Position numbers and translations under genes: made by a program. Below the pieces are notes generated by a model that did not search any database, was not told where the DNA came from, and saw nothing but the letters and a program-made list of their open reading frames with translations. Below, piece by piece: positions 8,794 to 16,822 of a DNA stretch of 64,000 nucleotides. The DNA lies in assembly GCF_038005985.1 (NCBI RefSeq), contig NZ_JBBOUI010000001.1, forward strand, positions 2,562,001-2,626,000. The letters run 5' to 3'. Source of the DNA: Solibacillus sp. FSL R7-0682 (lineage in GTDB: Bacteria > Bacillota > Bacilli > Bacillales_A > Planococcaceae). The stretch's first letter is position 1. Every line of letters begins with the position of its first letter.

Positions 8794-9582
8794 TTGAGCT
8801 TATATGTTGAACAATCAGGAAATTTAGATTCTCCCACTTGCCTCCTATTTTTACATGGTGGTGGCGTGAGTAGTTGGATGTGGGATAAGCAAGTAACCCA
8901 TTTTAAACATTATCATTGTATAACGATCGACTTACCGGAACATGGAAAAAGTCAAAGTGGCATAAAATTCACTATTGACGGAGCTGCTAAAAGCATACTC
9001 CAAACTATAGATCATCTAGTTCATAACAAAAGCATAGTTGTAATTGGGTTTTCCCTAGGTGCCCAAGTTTTAATACAAATGTTACATTTGCAACCAAATT
9101 TAATTAATTTCGCCATTATTAATAGTGCATTAGTTAAACCCGTTTCAAATGCTGAAAAATTGCTAAATCCTATGATTCGTTTTTCTTATCCATTTATTCA
9201 AAAAAGATGGTTTGCTAAAATTCAGGCAAAGACATTGTACATAAACGACCAATATTTCGAAAAATATTATGAAGAAAGTCGTAATATAACGCAAAATACT
9301 TTAATTCGCGTTTTATCGGAAAATATGTCCTTTAGCATCCCACATGGATTTTCTAATGTGAGTACCAAAATATTAGTTACATATGGCGAAAAGGAAAAAA
9401 AGCTCATAAAGGAATCTGCAAAATTGCTCGTTGCTTCAAATCTAAATTGCCAAGGCATCATGATTCCGAAAATTGGTCATGGTGCCCCAATTGCGATACC
9501 TGAATATTTTAATAGTATGATTGAAAATTGGCTAACGAAAAATCAATTACCCTATCAATCTGAAACATTAATAAAATTATAA
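8794..9582 (+). CDS. alpha/beta hydrolase
   Basis: 262 residues from a TTG start. Oxyanion-hole motif HGGG at residues 21-24, nucleophile elbow GFSLG with Ser87, and late GHGAP with His229 as the third member of the triad; the acid is probably in VTYGEKEKK near residue 200. Ester, lactone or amide hydrolysis is likely; the substrate is unknown. GAGGAG lies 7 bases before the TTG, and the protein then begins at the usual family position (SLYVEQSGN). An ATG at 8746 extends the frame by 16 residues but has no ribosome site. Followed by a phospholipase D-like gene 30 bases on. Confidence 0.82.
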   Translation: MSLYVEQSGNLDSPTCLLFLHGGGVSSWMWDKQVTHFKHYHCITIDLPEHGKSQSGIKFTIDGAAKSILQTIDHLVHNKSIVVIGFSLGAQVLIQMLHLQPNLINFAIINSALVKPVSNAEKLLNPMIRFSYPFIQKRWFAKIQAKTLYINDQYFEKYYEESRNITQNTLIRVLSENMSFSIPHGFSNVSTKILVTYGEKEKKLIKESAKLLVASNLNCQGIMIPKIGHGAPIAIPEYFNSMIENWLTKNQLPYQSETLIKL

Positions 9583-9612
9583 AACTGTCAAAAGGGAAAA
9601 GAGGCGATTTAT

Positions 9613-11037
9613 TTGAAATGGTATAAGAAATGGCTGCTCATCATCGTTGCCATTTTCGTTATGATCCCGCTCTTTATTGGGATAATACAGCACAATAAAA
9701 AGCTACCATCTCATATTTCATTTGAGGGACCAACATATAAAACAGACGAATTAGAATTTCTATATGATTTGACTTATCAAAAGAATGAAGAACGTGTTTT
9801 AGAGCAACAGTTATTGGGAACTGCACTTGAAATTATTAATGAGGCGGAAAACTTTTTAGTTGTCGATATGTTTTTATATAACGATGATTATGACCGAGAT
9901 AAAGGAGAATATCCTAATTCCGCTCAAAAAATTACGAATGCTTTAGTTGAAAAACGTAAAGACAATCCTACTATGTCGATTACTGTATTAACAGATGCAG
10001 TGAATACACTCTACGGTTCAACTAATAATCCGTACTTTGAAACATTAGAAGACAATAATATTAACGTTTTGATTACGAATGTAAAACCACTTCGAGATTC
10101 AAATCCAATCTATTCAAGTATTTGGCGACCGTACTTACAATGGTGGCAACCATCACAAGAAGGCTTTTTACCGAACGCATTTAATCCTGATGGACGAAAA
10201 GGCTCAATTGGTTCCTATTTAGATTTAATTAATTTTAAGGCGAACCATCGTAAAATTATTTTAAATGAATCGCGGGCAATGCTTACTTCTGCTAATTTAA
10301 CCCATGATGGCAGTAGTTATCATTCCAATATTGGCTTTGTTGTTCAAGGTGACATTTTAAAAGACATTTATCTATCAGAGCAAGCTGTAGCGAACATGAC
10401 TGGCTATACATTACCGGATGTAACTTTTAAATCGTCTAATGAAACAAATGGTGAACTAGAAATCCAATTAGTTACAGAAGGTAAAATTAAAAAGGCATTG
10501 TTAGGGGCTTTAGCAGAAGCCGATGAGCAATCGACAATTAAAATCGGTGTATTTTATATTTCTGATCGTCAAATTGTGAAAGGAATAAAAGAAGCGGCTA
10601 AGCGTGGTGCAAACGTTCAAATGATATTAGACCCGAACAAAGATGCTTTTGGAATTGAGAAAAATGGGATTCCTAATCGCCAAGTGGCTGCCGAACTAGT
10701 ACCGAACAAAAACATCGAAGTCCGCTTTTATGATACAAATGGTGAACAGTTCCATAGTAAGTTTGTAATTGTTACCGATGAAGATGAAACCACTTTAATT
10801 GGCGGCTCTGCAAATTTCACACGACGTAACTTAGCTGATTACAATTTAGAAAGTAATTTAGTCATTAACATGCCAAAAACTCATGTATTAACGAAAGAAA
10901 TTAACGATTATTTCGATCGCATGTGGAATAATGATGATGGCCAATTCACCGTCGAATTTGAAAAGTATGAAGACCAAACATTGTGGAAAAAAGCCTTTTA
11001 CCGTTTACAGGAGTTTACAGGATTATCGACTTTTTAA
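9613..11037 (+). CDS. membrane-anchored phospholipase D-like protein
   Basis: 474 residues beginning at TTG with GAGG 8 bases upstream. An N-terminal membrane anchor (LLIIVAIFVMIPLFIGII) is followed by two PLD half-domains with HxK motifs: His212-x-Lys214 in KANHRKIILNES and His381-x-Lys383 in QFHSKFVIVTDEDETTLIGG, each with the downstream Ser/Gly-rich element (LTSANLTHDGSS, GGSANFTRRN). The catalytic Asp expected in a full HKD is not obvious in either. Cardiolipin synthases and secreted phospholipases share this fold; the single anchor and length suggest an extracytoplasmic phosphodiesterase acting on phospholipid or other diesters (inference). Probably in one transcript with the hydrolase at 8794. 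Confidence 0.8.
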   Translation: MKWYKKWLLIIVAIFVMIPLFIGIIQHNKKLPSHISFEGPTYKTDELEFLYDLTYQKNEERVLEQQLLGTALEIINEAENFLVVDMFLYNDDYDRDKGEYPNSAQKITNALVEKRKDNPTMSITVLTDAVNTLYGSTNNPYFETLEDNNINVLITNVKPLRDSNPIYSSIWRPYLQWWQPSQEGFLPNAFNPDGRKGSIGSYLDLINFKANHRKIILNESRAMLTSANLTHDGSSYHSNIGFVVQGDILKDIYLSEQAVANMTGYTLPDVTFKSSNETNGELEIQLVTEGKIKKALLGALAEADEQSTIKIGVFYISDRQIVKGIKEAAKRGANVQMILDPNKDAFGIEKNGIPNRQVAAELVPNKNIEVRFYDTNGEQFHSKFVIVTDEDETTLIGGSANFTRRNLADYNLESNLVINMPKTHVLTKEINDYFDRMWNNDDGQFTVEFEKYEDQTLWKKAFYRLQEFTGLSTF

Positions 11038-11043
11038 ATGATT

Positions 11044-11095
11044 AAAAACGTGCTTTTGCTCTACTGATTGAAGAGCAAAACCACGTTTACATTTT
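11044..11095. terminator. bidirectional-type hairpin after PLD gene
   Basis: AAACGTG-c-TTTTGCTCT pairs with AGAGCAAAA-c-CACGTTT around a short loop, followed by a T-rich stretch. It separates the plus-strand PLD gene from the minus-strand gene at 11160. Confidence 0.7.
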
Positions 11096-11159
11096 ATTAC
11101 TGTAAATCCAGGGAGATAAAAAAAGCAATTACGTTTTTTCGTAATTACTTTTAACAAAA

Positions 11160-11369
11160 TTAGCGTGAGGCCTTTGGTGGTTGGCAAACATCACATTTCT
11201 GTTGTTTGTTTTCTTTAAACTTTTTCCATGGTTTTTGGAATTCATTTCCGCAAGCGCATTTAAAATCTAATTTTTGAGAAAAACCTTTAAATTCCGTTGA
11301 TAGTAACGTACTATCTGAATTTTTTTCTACATATTCTCGAATAGAATGGATTGTCCATTTTTTACTCAT
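11160..11369 (-). CDS. small zinc-ribbon protein
   Basis: 69 residues. The C-terminal half carries FKCACGNEFQKPWKKFKENK followed by CDVC, four cysteines in a CxC...CxxC zinc-ribbon arrangement like those found in short accessory domains of phage and homing-endonuclease proteins. The N-terminal part (WTIHSIREYVEKNSDSTLLS) looks like a small DNA-binding helix unit. A GGAGGTG ribosome site at good spacing supports a real gene. Function unknown. Confidence 0.65.
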   Translation of the reverse strand: MSKKWTIHSIREYVEKNSDSTLLSTEFKGFSQKLDFKCACGNEFQKPWKKFKENKQQKCDVCQPPKASR

Positions 11370-11434
11370 ACCGATTACACCTCCACGAACAATCCATTAT
11401 AGCATGCTATTAGCAGGATGATGTAATTTTATTA

Positions 11435-11767
11435 TTAATTAAACAACCAATCCATGATAAAGCCGAAACCTTTAAATGCAAAATAGATGGCTAAAATACC
11501 TAAAATGATAACAGTCAAACATGAAAAGAAACCCGAGAATAAAAAGAATTTAATATTTGGCCCTTTTCTATTGCCCCAGTCTTCTTTGTTTTCACTCGTA
11601 ATAGTGTTAATTGCATGACAATGAGGACAATGTTCGATATATGTTCTTTTTTGTTGTTTTTTTCCGTTCATTACTTGTATTTCTGTTGAAAAGTTTACTG
11701 TATTAAAATCAATAAGCACGTCTTCTCCACAGTTTTTACATGTTACTGTAACTTTTTTTGCTTCCAT
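11435..11767 (-). CDS. zinc-ribbon protein with C-terminal membrane helix
   Basis: 110 residues. CKNCGEDVLIDF (about residues 10-21) and HCPHCHAINTI (about 46-56) form a four-cysteine zinc ribbon. A C-terminal hydrophobic segment (FFSCLTVIILGILAIYFAF) probably anchors it in the membrane with the ribbon in the cytoplasm. No family name recognised. The small zinc-ribbon gene at 11160 follows on the same strand, and the gene is divergent from the 88-residue gene at 11871. Confidence 0.6.
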   Translation of the reverse strand: MEAKKVTVTCKNCGEDVLIDFNTVNFSTEIQVMNGKKQQKRTYIEHCPHCHAINTITSENKEDWGNRKGPNIKFFLFSGFFSCLTVIILGILAIYFAFKGFGFIMDWLFN

Positions 11768-11870
11768 CTATAACAACTCCCTTAATCGCTTTTATTATAG
11801 CATTGGAAGGAAACGAATAGGCGACAAAACATATACTAGATGAAAACCCCTTTTCGTTAGGAGATACGTT

Positions 11871-12137
11871 ATGAGTAAAAATTCGAAATCTACAGCTAAT
11901 TTGGAATTGGTTGCGGCCCGATTTGTCTATGCAGCTGCTGCTGTATCAACGCTAGGGGATCTGTTAGAAACGATTGCAGCCGGTATAACAGTGCAAATTT
12001 TAGAACAGAAAGCCAATCAAGCAGGTGCGGCTGCTCTCGGAACAGCTATTCAAGAGGAAGATGTTTTACAAATGAATCAACAAATTGATTATTTAATAAA
12101 TGAATTAGGCGAAATTAGACAATTTATTCAATTATAA
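11871..12137 (+). CDS. hypothetical 88-residue helical protein
   Basis: 88 residues, Ala/Glu/Gln-rich, probably all helical: VAARFVYAAAAVSTLGDLLE, then ITVQILEQKANQAGAAALG and a C-terminal heptad-like segment (VLQMNQQIDYLINELGEIRQ) that could form a coiled coil. AGGAG lies about 8 bases before the ATG. No cysteines or catalytic motifs. I do not recognise the family. Confidence 0.55.
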   Translation: MSKNSKSTANLELVAARFVYAAAAVSTLGDLLETIAAGITVQILEQKANQAGAAALGTAIQEEDVLQMNQQIDYLINELGEIRQFIQL

Positions 12138-12141
12138 TATG

Positions 12142-12312
12142 TTATTCCCGGTTAAATAAATATTTAATTGAATCCCCTTCAATGCGACGCTCACAGTCAT
12201 CGCAAGAAATACGGGCGTTTCGGTTGATTTTATATTGCTGATATTTTTTTGTCCCTTCCATTAATTTGAATGATTTGCTGCAATAGCGACATGTCGTCTC
12301 GTAAAAAAACAT
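12142..12312 (-). CDS. YlaI-like (DUF2197) zinc-ribbon protein
   Basis: 56 residues. It reads MFFYETTCRYCSKSFKLMEG, with CRYC at residues 8-11, and later ISCDDCERRI with CDDC at 37-40, giving a four-cysteine zinc ribbon of the size and spacing seen in YlaI/DUF2197 proteins. AAAGGA lies about 11 bases upstream of the ATG. Convergent with the 88-residue gene at 11871, whose stop lies 5 bases away. Role unknown. Confidence 0.65.
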   Translation of the reverse strand: MFFYETTCRYCSKSFKLMEGTKKYQQYKINRNARISCDDCERRIEGDSIKYLFNRE

Positions 12313-12374
12313 TTAGTTTGAATCCTTTCATTATGTATCCTTGTTAGTTTATTATAGCAAATTTGTTTATACAA

Positions 12375-12411
12375 ATAGCCTATTGAGTATTGCTCAATAG
12401 GCTATCGATTT
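12375..12411 (-). terminator. hairpin after LysM/3D gene
   Basis: ATAGCCTATTGAG and CTCAATAGGCTAT form a perfect 13-bp stem with a 5-base loop directly after the stop of the minus-strand LysM gene; the following minus-strand bases (TTTGT) are only weakly U-rich. Confidence 0.6.
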
Positions 12412-13380
12412 TTAAGATTTTAATACTTTAATCGTTACTTTTTTTCTTCCCCATTCATAGGCATCTGTTTTATTTTTTACGAAAATATCGATTTTATTCC
12501 CCTTTATTGCTCCACCAATATCCCCTGCAATGGCAACACCGTACCCTTCTACCCAAACCTTTGAACCTAGAGGAATAACTTTTGGATCAACCGCAATAAC
12601 TTTTAAATCCGGGTTTTTCCGTAAATTAATTCCTGTTTTTGTAATGCCCGAACATCCTTTACAATACGCAGTATAAGCTGTCGCTGTTACAGTCAGTGTT
12701 TTTTTCACATTCGATGGATCTGTAGGTGATACTTTTGATGGTTCTGGGGCCGGTTTTGGATCTGGAGTTGGTGTCGGCGTTGGCTCTTGTTTCACTTCTG
12801 TTGGAACTTTTTTTACTACTTTTGGGATTTCAATAACTTGTCCCTCTTCAATATCAGGCTTTCTCATATCGTTAAGCTTCATTATTGCTTTTACCGTTGT
12901 ATCATATTTATGTGCAATTGCACTTATATGCTCACCTTCTTTAATGGCATAAGTAATTACTGGTTTGTCTTGCCCTGACGATTTTTTCACGACTTTAGGA
13001 ATGTCAATAACTTGTCCAGCTTGAAAATCAGGCTTTTTCATATTGTTTAATTTCATTATTGCCTTCACCGTTGTGTCGTACTTTGCAGCGATCGTGCTGA
13101 TGTGTTCCCCTTCTTTAATTGTATACGTAATAGTTTGACTTGCTTCACCTGATGTATTTTTCACAACCTTAGGAATCTCAATGACTTGTCCAGCTTGAAG
13201 TTCAGGCTCTTTCATGTTGTTTAACTTCATTATTGCCTTTACCGTCGTATCATACTTTTCGGCAATTGTGCTTATATGCTCGCTTTCTTTAATTGTATGT
13301 GTTGCCGCATCAGACGTCGCTACAAAAATAAAAGTGCTTACTGTAAATATCGTGAAAAACGCTAATATTTTTTTGAACAT
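12412..13380 (-). CDS. secreted cell-wall protein with three LysM and a 3D domain (YocH-like)
   Basis: 322 residues. A signal peptide (FKKILAFFTIFTVSTF ... ATSDAA) is followed by three near-identical LysM repeats (HTIKESEHISTIAEKYDTT and two copies), each ending with a VIEIPKVVKK or VIDIPKVVKK linker, then a Thr/Pro-rich linker and a C-terminal 3D domain (VTATAYTAY..., AVDPKVIPLGSKVWV, AGDIGGAIKGNKIDIF). The three conserved Asp residues are present. The family cleaves or remodels peptidoglycan outside the cell. ATG 13380 begins the signal peptide and has GGAGGG 12 bases upstream; the frame continues to 13431 without a better site. YocH is a WalR target in Bacillus. Confidence 0.88.
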   Translation of the reverse strand: MFKKILAFFTIFTVSTFIFVATSDAATHTIKESEHISTIAEKYDTTVKAIMKLNNMKEPELQAGQVIEIPKVVKNTSGEASQTITYTIKEGEHISTIAAKYDTTVKAIMKLNNMKKPDFQAGQVIDIPKVVKKSSGQDKPVITYAIKEGEHISAIAHKYDTTVKAIMKLNDMRKPDIEEGQVIEIPKVVKKVPTEVKQEPTPTPTPDPKPAPEPSKVSPTDPSNVKKTLTVTATAYTAYCKGCSGITKTGINLRKNPDLKVIAVDPKVIPLGSKVWVEGYGVAIAGDIGGAIKGNKIDIFVKNKTDAYEWGRKKVTIKVLKS

Positions 13381-13487
13381 ACTTGAATAGTTCCCTCCAT
13401 TTATAATGTCGTGAATATTTTGCTCATTCAACTTTTAATAGCTTTCCATTGAAATATTTCAGTAGTGTGACAAATTCATGTTTAAAC

Positions 13488-13504
13488 ATTACATTTATGT
13501 GACA
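13488..13504 (-). promoter_or_regulatory. candidate WalR box upstream of LysM/3D gene
   Basis: On the minus strand TGTCAC-N5-TGTAAT matches the WalR pattern TGTWAH-N5-TGTWAH with one mismatch. It lies about 110 bases upstream of a YocH-like gene, a class of gene known to be WalR-controlled. A single imperfect site in AT-rich DNA is weak evidence. Confidence 0.3.
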
Positions 13505-13646
13505 AACAACCTCAATATTATAGATTTTCTGTAATATTTCGACAAAATATGCAATATATTCCCAATTTATTGATAGAATGTGTAAAAATAATTCGAATTT
13601 CGGACTATCTTACATTGCCTATGTATGGTACGATACGTAATGTTTT

Positions 13647-15023
13647 ATGAATTTACATGAAAGAGTGGATACATTGGAAAAAAATACGAAGGAATTAAGC
13701 TTATTTAAACTAACGTGGCCATTATTTTTAGAGCTTTTCTTATTTATGCTTATGGGATTAGCAGATACATTCATGTTAAGTGCCGTGTCAGATGATGCAG
13801 TTGCAGGGGTTGGAACAGCCAATCAATACATCCAGATTGCTATTCTTTTATTAGGTGTTATTGGGACAGGTGCATCCATTGTCGTTTCGCAATACTTAGG
13901 TTCTCGCTTAATAGCTGAAGCATCTAAAATTGCGGCATTATCTGTTACATTAAATTTAATTGTGGGTATCATTATTAGTGGATTATTTATTCTTTTTTCA
14001 AATAAATTAATGCAATTAATGAATTTACAAGGGGCTGTACTTGAAGCTGCTCAAAGCTATTTGGCAATTGTTGGTGGATTTATATTTGTACAGGCGCTTA
14101 TTACGTCACTCTCGTCTGTAATTCGTGTACAAGGATGGACGAAGCAGACGATGTATGTTTCCCTAGGGATGAACGTTATCCACGTACTGTTAAACTACAT
14201 TTTAATATTCGGTAAATTTGGAGCACCTGAGCTTGGTGTCGAGGGGGCTGCTATTTCATCTGTTATTAGTAGAATTTTAGCTGCTGTCGTATTTTTCTGG
14301 TTGTTATATCAAGCGCTTGAAATACGGATTAAACTTACGGATTATTACCATTTTTCAAAAGAATACATTACAAAGATTTTAAAAATAGGTATTCCTTCAG
14401 CATTGGAACAGGTACTTTACCAAACTAGTCAAATCGTCCTACTTTACTACGTAACTTATATTGGCGCTGAAGCATTATCTGCTCGGCAATACGCGGTGAA
14501 TATTTCAATGTTTACGTATTTATTTGCAATGGCGATTGGCATGGGAACGGCTATTTTAATTGGTCGCTATGTGGGGGCTGGTGAAACAGACCGAGCTTAT
14601 AAGAGTGTTTGGTTTAGTGTAAAGTCTGCGCTTATTTTCACACTCGTTATGGTCGTATTTGTTATAGCATTTAGAGAGCCTTTAATGGGGTTATTTACTG
14701 ATAATAATGAAATTATTAAAATCGGGGCTAGTGTATTATTATTAAGTATCTTCCTAGAAACTGGACGTACGATAAATATAACGATTATTAACTCATTACG
14801 TGCTGCCGGTGATGCTACTTACCCTGTACGTATTGGTCTTATTTCGATGATCATCATTGGTCTATCGCTCGGCTATATTTTTGTTTTCATATTTGATATG
14901 GGATTAGTCGGTGTATGGTTAGCGATTGCTTGTGATGAATGGATTCGTGCAATATTAGTAATATTCCGTTGGCGCAGTCGTAAATGGGAACGCTACGCAA
15001 TTGTTGGCCCGAGCAAAGCATAA
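13647..15023 (+). CDS. MATE family efflux transporter
   Basis: 458 residues, twelve hydrophobic segments. LFKLTWPLFLELFLFMLMGL with ADTFMLS, then AVAGVGTANQYIQ at about residue 50, and the second-half repeat GIPSALEQVLYQTSQIV are typical MATE features. It exports cationic drugs or metabolites using Na+ or H+. The ATG at 13647 lacks a ribosome site; a TTG at 13674 with AAAGAGTGG upstream would give a 449-residue protein starting EKNTKELSLF and is a plausible alternative. Divergent from the LysM/3D gene. Confidence 0.85.
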   Translation: MNLHERVDTLEKNTKELSLFKLTWPLFLELFLFMLMGLADTFMLSAVSDDAVAGVGTANQYIQIAILLLGVIGTGASIVVSQYLGSRLIAEASKIAALSVTLNLIVGIIISGLFILFSNKLMQLMNLQGAVLEAAQSYLAIVGGFIFVQALITSLSSVIRVQGWTKQTMYVSLGMNVIHVLLNYILIFGKFGAPELGVEGAAISSVISRILAAVVFFWLLYQALEIRIKLTDYYHFSKEYITKILKIGIPSALEQVLYQTSQIVLLYYVTYIGAEALSARQYAVNISMFTYLFAMAIGMGTAILIGRYVGAGETDRAYKSVWFSVKSALIFTLVMVVFVIAFREPLMGLFTDNNEIIKIGASVLLLSIFLETGRTINITIINSLRAAGDATYPVRIGLISMIIIGLSLGYIFVFIFDMGLVGVWLAIACDEWIRAILVIFRWRSRKWERYAIVGPSKA

Positions 15024-15062
15024 TAACATTTTTAGCGTCCATCTATATTTAAAAAGAAAAAT

Positions 15063-15107
15063 TAAAAAAACCGACTCCATATAAATTTATGGAATCGGTT
15101 TTTTTAA
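15063..15107. terminator. strong bidirectional terminator
   Basis: AAAAAAACCGA-c-TCCATA pairs with TATGGA-a-TCGGTTTTTTT. A and T runs flank both sides, so it can end the MATE transcript (plus) and the 15110 gene (minus). Confidence 0.85.
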
Positions 15108-15109
15108 AC

Positions 15110-15526
15110 TTATTTTTCTGTATCTTCAATCGCTTGTACTTCTTGTGAAGTCTCTTCTGTTGCCTCAAGCTCCACTTCTTTTGCGGCTGCTTCTTCAGCC
15201 TTACGTTGCGCTTCTTCTGCCGCTGCTTTTTTCGCAGCCTCTTCAATTGGTTTATTAACTACACCAAGGCACCAAATAAACTCTTCCCATGCCATGTTCC
15301 AACCTTTATATACTTCTTCTGAGTCATCCCATTTCACTAAATAGGCAAGACCATCTTCAGTTTTTGTTAAATATAATGATAAGTCTGCTCCAGCGCGATC
15401 GCTAACTAATTTAATTTTACCCTCTTCATCAAATCGTTCTTCGATATTATCCTTTTCTGTGAATGCACGACTTTGCGCAATTTCAAATAATGTATTGCTA
15501 TGAATACGATATTTATTTTTTTGCAT
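15110..15526 (-). CDS. hypothetical protein with Ala/Glu/Lys-rich tail
   Basis: About 138 residues. The first ~85 residues form a compact domain (YRIHSNTLFEIAQSRAFTEK, LVSDRAGADLSLYLTKTEDG, LAYLVKWDDSEEVYKGWNMA). The last ~55 are a charged helical tail (EEAAKKAAAEEAQRKAEEAA) of low complexity, probably a coiled coil or extended helix. ATG 15526 is favoured over a TTG at 15538 that would sit too close to the GGAAG ribosome site. No family recognised. Confidence 0.6.
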   Translation of the reverse strand: MQKNKYRIHSNTLFEIAQSRAFTEKDNIEERFDEEGKIKLVSDRAGADLSLYLTKTEDGLAYLVKWDDSEEVYKGWNMAWEEFIWCLGVVNKPIEEAAKKAAAEEAQRKAEEAAAKEVELEATEETSQEVQAIEDTEK

Positions 15527-15817
15527 CTTTTTTCCCAACTTCCATCAAAAATTAATTACTTTATCTATATTACAACGTTTTCCGAAATTTATCGCCACTT
15601 TTTTCGGATTCAGCGCTTTTATTTATTTTATCATAAAAATAGCACATTAAACTACCATTGATTGCAAAAACAAGAACGTTCATTCGTATTTTTATGAAGA
15701 ATCTAGTACAATTGAATAGATAATGAGATTTATCTTACATTCTATTTTAGTATACATTTTGTTTAGACATTGTTTTCAACATTCGGTCGTGGTAGAATTT
15801 TGCAAGAGGTGAAAACA

Positions 15818-16012
15818 TTGAGCATCGTAACTGCAGGTTTACTCGTTTCCTTCTCTGGAATTATTGTTGTTTGTTTAGGGTTATTTAATGTCATACCCAA
15901 CACTACACAAACATTAAACTACGTATTTGTAGGAATTGGCTGGATATTTATTTTAATTGGCGTAGTTATTCGGATTATTGGTATGAAGATGGAACGAAAG
16001 CATAAAAAATAA
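15818..16012 (+). CDS. small two-helix membrane protein
   Basis: 64 residues from a TTG start with AGAGGTG about 7 bases upstream. Two transmembrane helices (VTAGLLVSFSGIIVVCLGLF and VFVGIGWIFILIGVVIRIIG) and a basic tail (MKMERKHKK). An upstream in-frame TTG at 15770 would add 16 residues but has no ribosome site. Function unknown; it lies alone between terminators. The 280-base gap before it (15539-15817) holds nothing else I can name. Confidence 0.55.
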   Translation: MSIVTAGLLVSFSGIIVVCLGLFNVIPNTTQTLNYVFVGIGWIFILIGVVIRIIGMKMERKHKK

Positions 16013-16016
16013 AAAA

Positions 16017-16060
16017 AGCCTAGTGATACGTAATATATTTACGCACACTGGGCTATTGTT
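16017..16060. terminator. terminator shared by convergent small genes
   Basis: AGCCTAGTG pairs with CACTGGGCT (one G-U), with TACGTAA/TTACG extending inside. On the minus strand it ends in TTTTTTT; on the plus strand the tail is only moderately T-rich. Confidence 0.65.
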
Positions 16061-16069
16061 ATTCTTTAT

Positions 16070-16165
16070 TTACAGTTTGCTATTCAGACATGCGACATCA
16101 TTACTAGTACAACCTGTTAATAATAAAAAGAAAAAAATAATTACACCATTTTTATAATTTTTCAA
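16070..16165 (-). CDS. putative 31-residue lipoprotein
   Basis: From a TTG at 16165 the frame reads a charged start (KNYKNG), a hydrophobic stretch VIIFFFLLL and then the lipobox LLTGC, with 12 residues after the cysteine before the stop. AAGGGGAA lies 6 bases before the TTG. If processed, the mature peptide would be only 13 residues carrying a lipid-modified Cys. It could be an intact micro-lipoprotein or the remnant of a longer lipoprotein. Found by reading; too short for routine gene callers. Confidence 0.45.
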   Translation of the reverse strand: MKNYKNGVIIFFFLLLTGCTSNDVACLNSKL

Positions 16166-16226
16166 ATATTCCCCTTCCTAACACTGATATTTTATAAGAT
16201 TACAAATTTCAACTAATAGAAACTGG

Positions 16227-16493
16227 CTATCCAATCCATGTTAATTCGTACTCTAGTAAATAATACTTCGAACTATAAATTTCGACCTCATATGTCACTA
16301 CACTACTTTCACTTATTGAAATTCCTATTATTTCACCGACCTTATTTAATATATGCGGTTCATAATATTTGCGATAATTATGTGTTTCGCTATCGATTTT
16401 TTCATCTACTAGGTGGATTTTCACTTTATCCATTAACTGAAACTTTGCATTCGTATGCTCTGAAGTCATTTCAAATAAATTTAACTGCTTCAA
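16227..16493 (-). CDS. hypothetical 88-residue protein
   Basis: About 88 residues, starting at a TTG with AGGTG 6-7 bases upstream; the frame can extend three codons to a GTG at 16502. The sequence (KFQLMDKVKIHLVDEKIDSE ... KVGEIIGISISESSVVTYEV) has the beta-rich pattern of short SH3-like or KOW-type proteins, which is speculation. Its ribosome site lies in the 3' arm of a terminator hairpin (16499-16541), so translation may depend on transcript structure. Confidence 0.5.
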   Translation of the reverse strand: MKQLNLFEMTSEHTNAKFQLMDKVKIHLVDEKIDSETHNYRKYYEPHILNKVGEIIGISISESSVVTYEVEIYSSKYYLLEYELTWIG

Positions 16494-16498
16494 AAAAA

Positions 16499-16541
16499 TC
16501 ACCTGCCAAAATGTACTAATTGATACATTCGACAGGTGAAG
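16499..16541 (-). terminator. terminator overlapping the next gene's ribosome site
   Basis: On the minus strand TCACCTGTCGAATGTA pairs with TACATTTTGGCAGGTGA (small internal mismatches), followed by TTTTTTT. The T-run is directly joined to the TTG start at 16493, and the AGGTG of the stem is the only ribosome site for that gene. Confidence 0.7.
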
Positions 16542-16566
16542 ACAATTTCCTTTATAAAATGAAACT

Positions 16567-16812
16567 TCAATCAGGCATTAGCGGTAAAACGGTTTCGTTC
16601 TTACTTTGCTCTGGCTTTAAATAAATGACCAATTCCTGTTGGTAAACACCATCTATTAAATAATGATCTAATGTATGGCTATCATATTGAAATGTACCAA
16701 ACGGAAATGAAACACTTTCCCCTTTCACTGCTGCCAAAAGACCTGCAACGTCTTGAGACACCATTTGAAGTACTTCCTCAGCGGTTTCGGTTAATACAAA
16801 TACTACATTCAT
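16567..16812 (-). CDS. hypothetical 81-residue protein
   Basis: About 81 residues from ATG 16812, with GGAGAG upstream; a frame extending to 16854 lacks a site and overlaps the preceding gene. Sequence MNVVFVLTETAEEVLQMVSQ ... FGTFQYDSHTLDHYLIDGVY is mixed alpha/beta with no known motif. It follows the tubby-like gene by about 10 bases and probably shares its transcript, which ends at the hairpin 16499-16541. Confidence 0.5.
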   Translation of the reverse strand: MNVVFVLTETAEEVLQMVSQDVAGLLAAVKGESVSFPFGTFQYDSHTLDHYLIDGVYQQELVIYLKPEQSKNETVLPLMPD

Positions 16813-16822
16813 AATCTCTCTC

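Noticed and set aside
13432-13646. Possible ydaO (c-di-AMP) riboswitch before the LysM/3D gene
   Set aside because: Region is AT-rich without the conserved stems or a terminator.
15660-15700. GAACGTTC considered as a LexA site
   Set aside because: The SOS box needs a four-base gap between GAAC and GTTC; here they abut.
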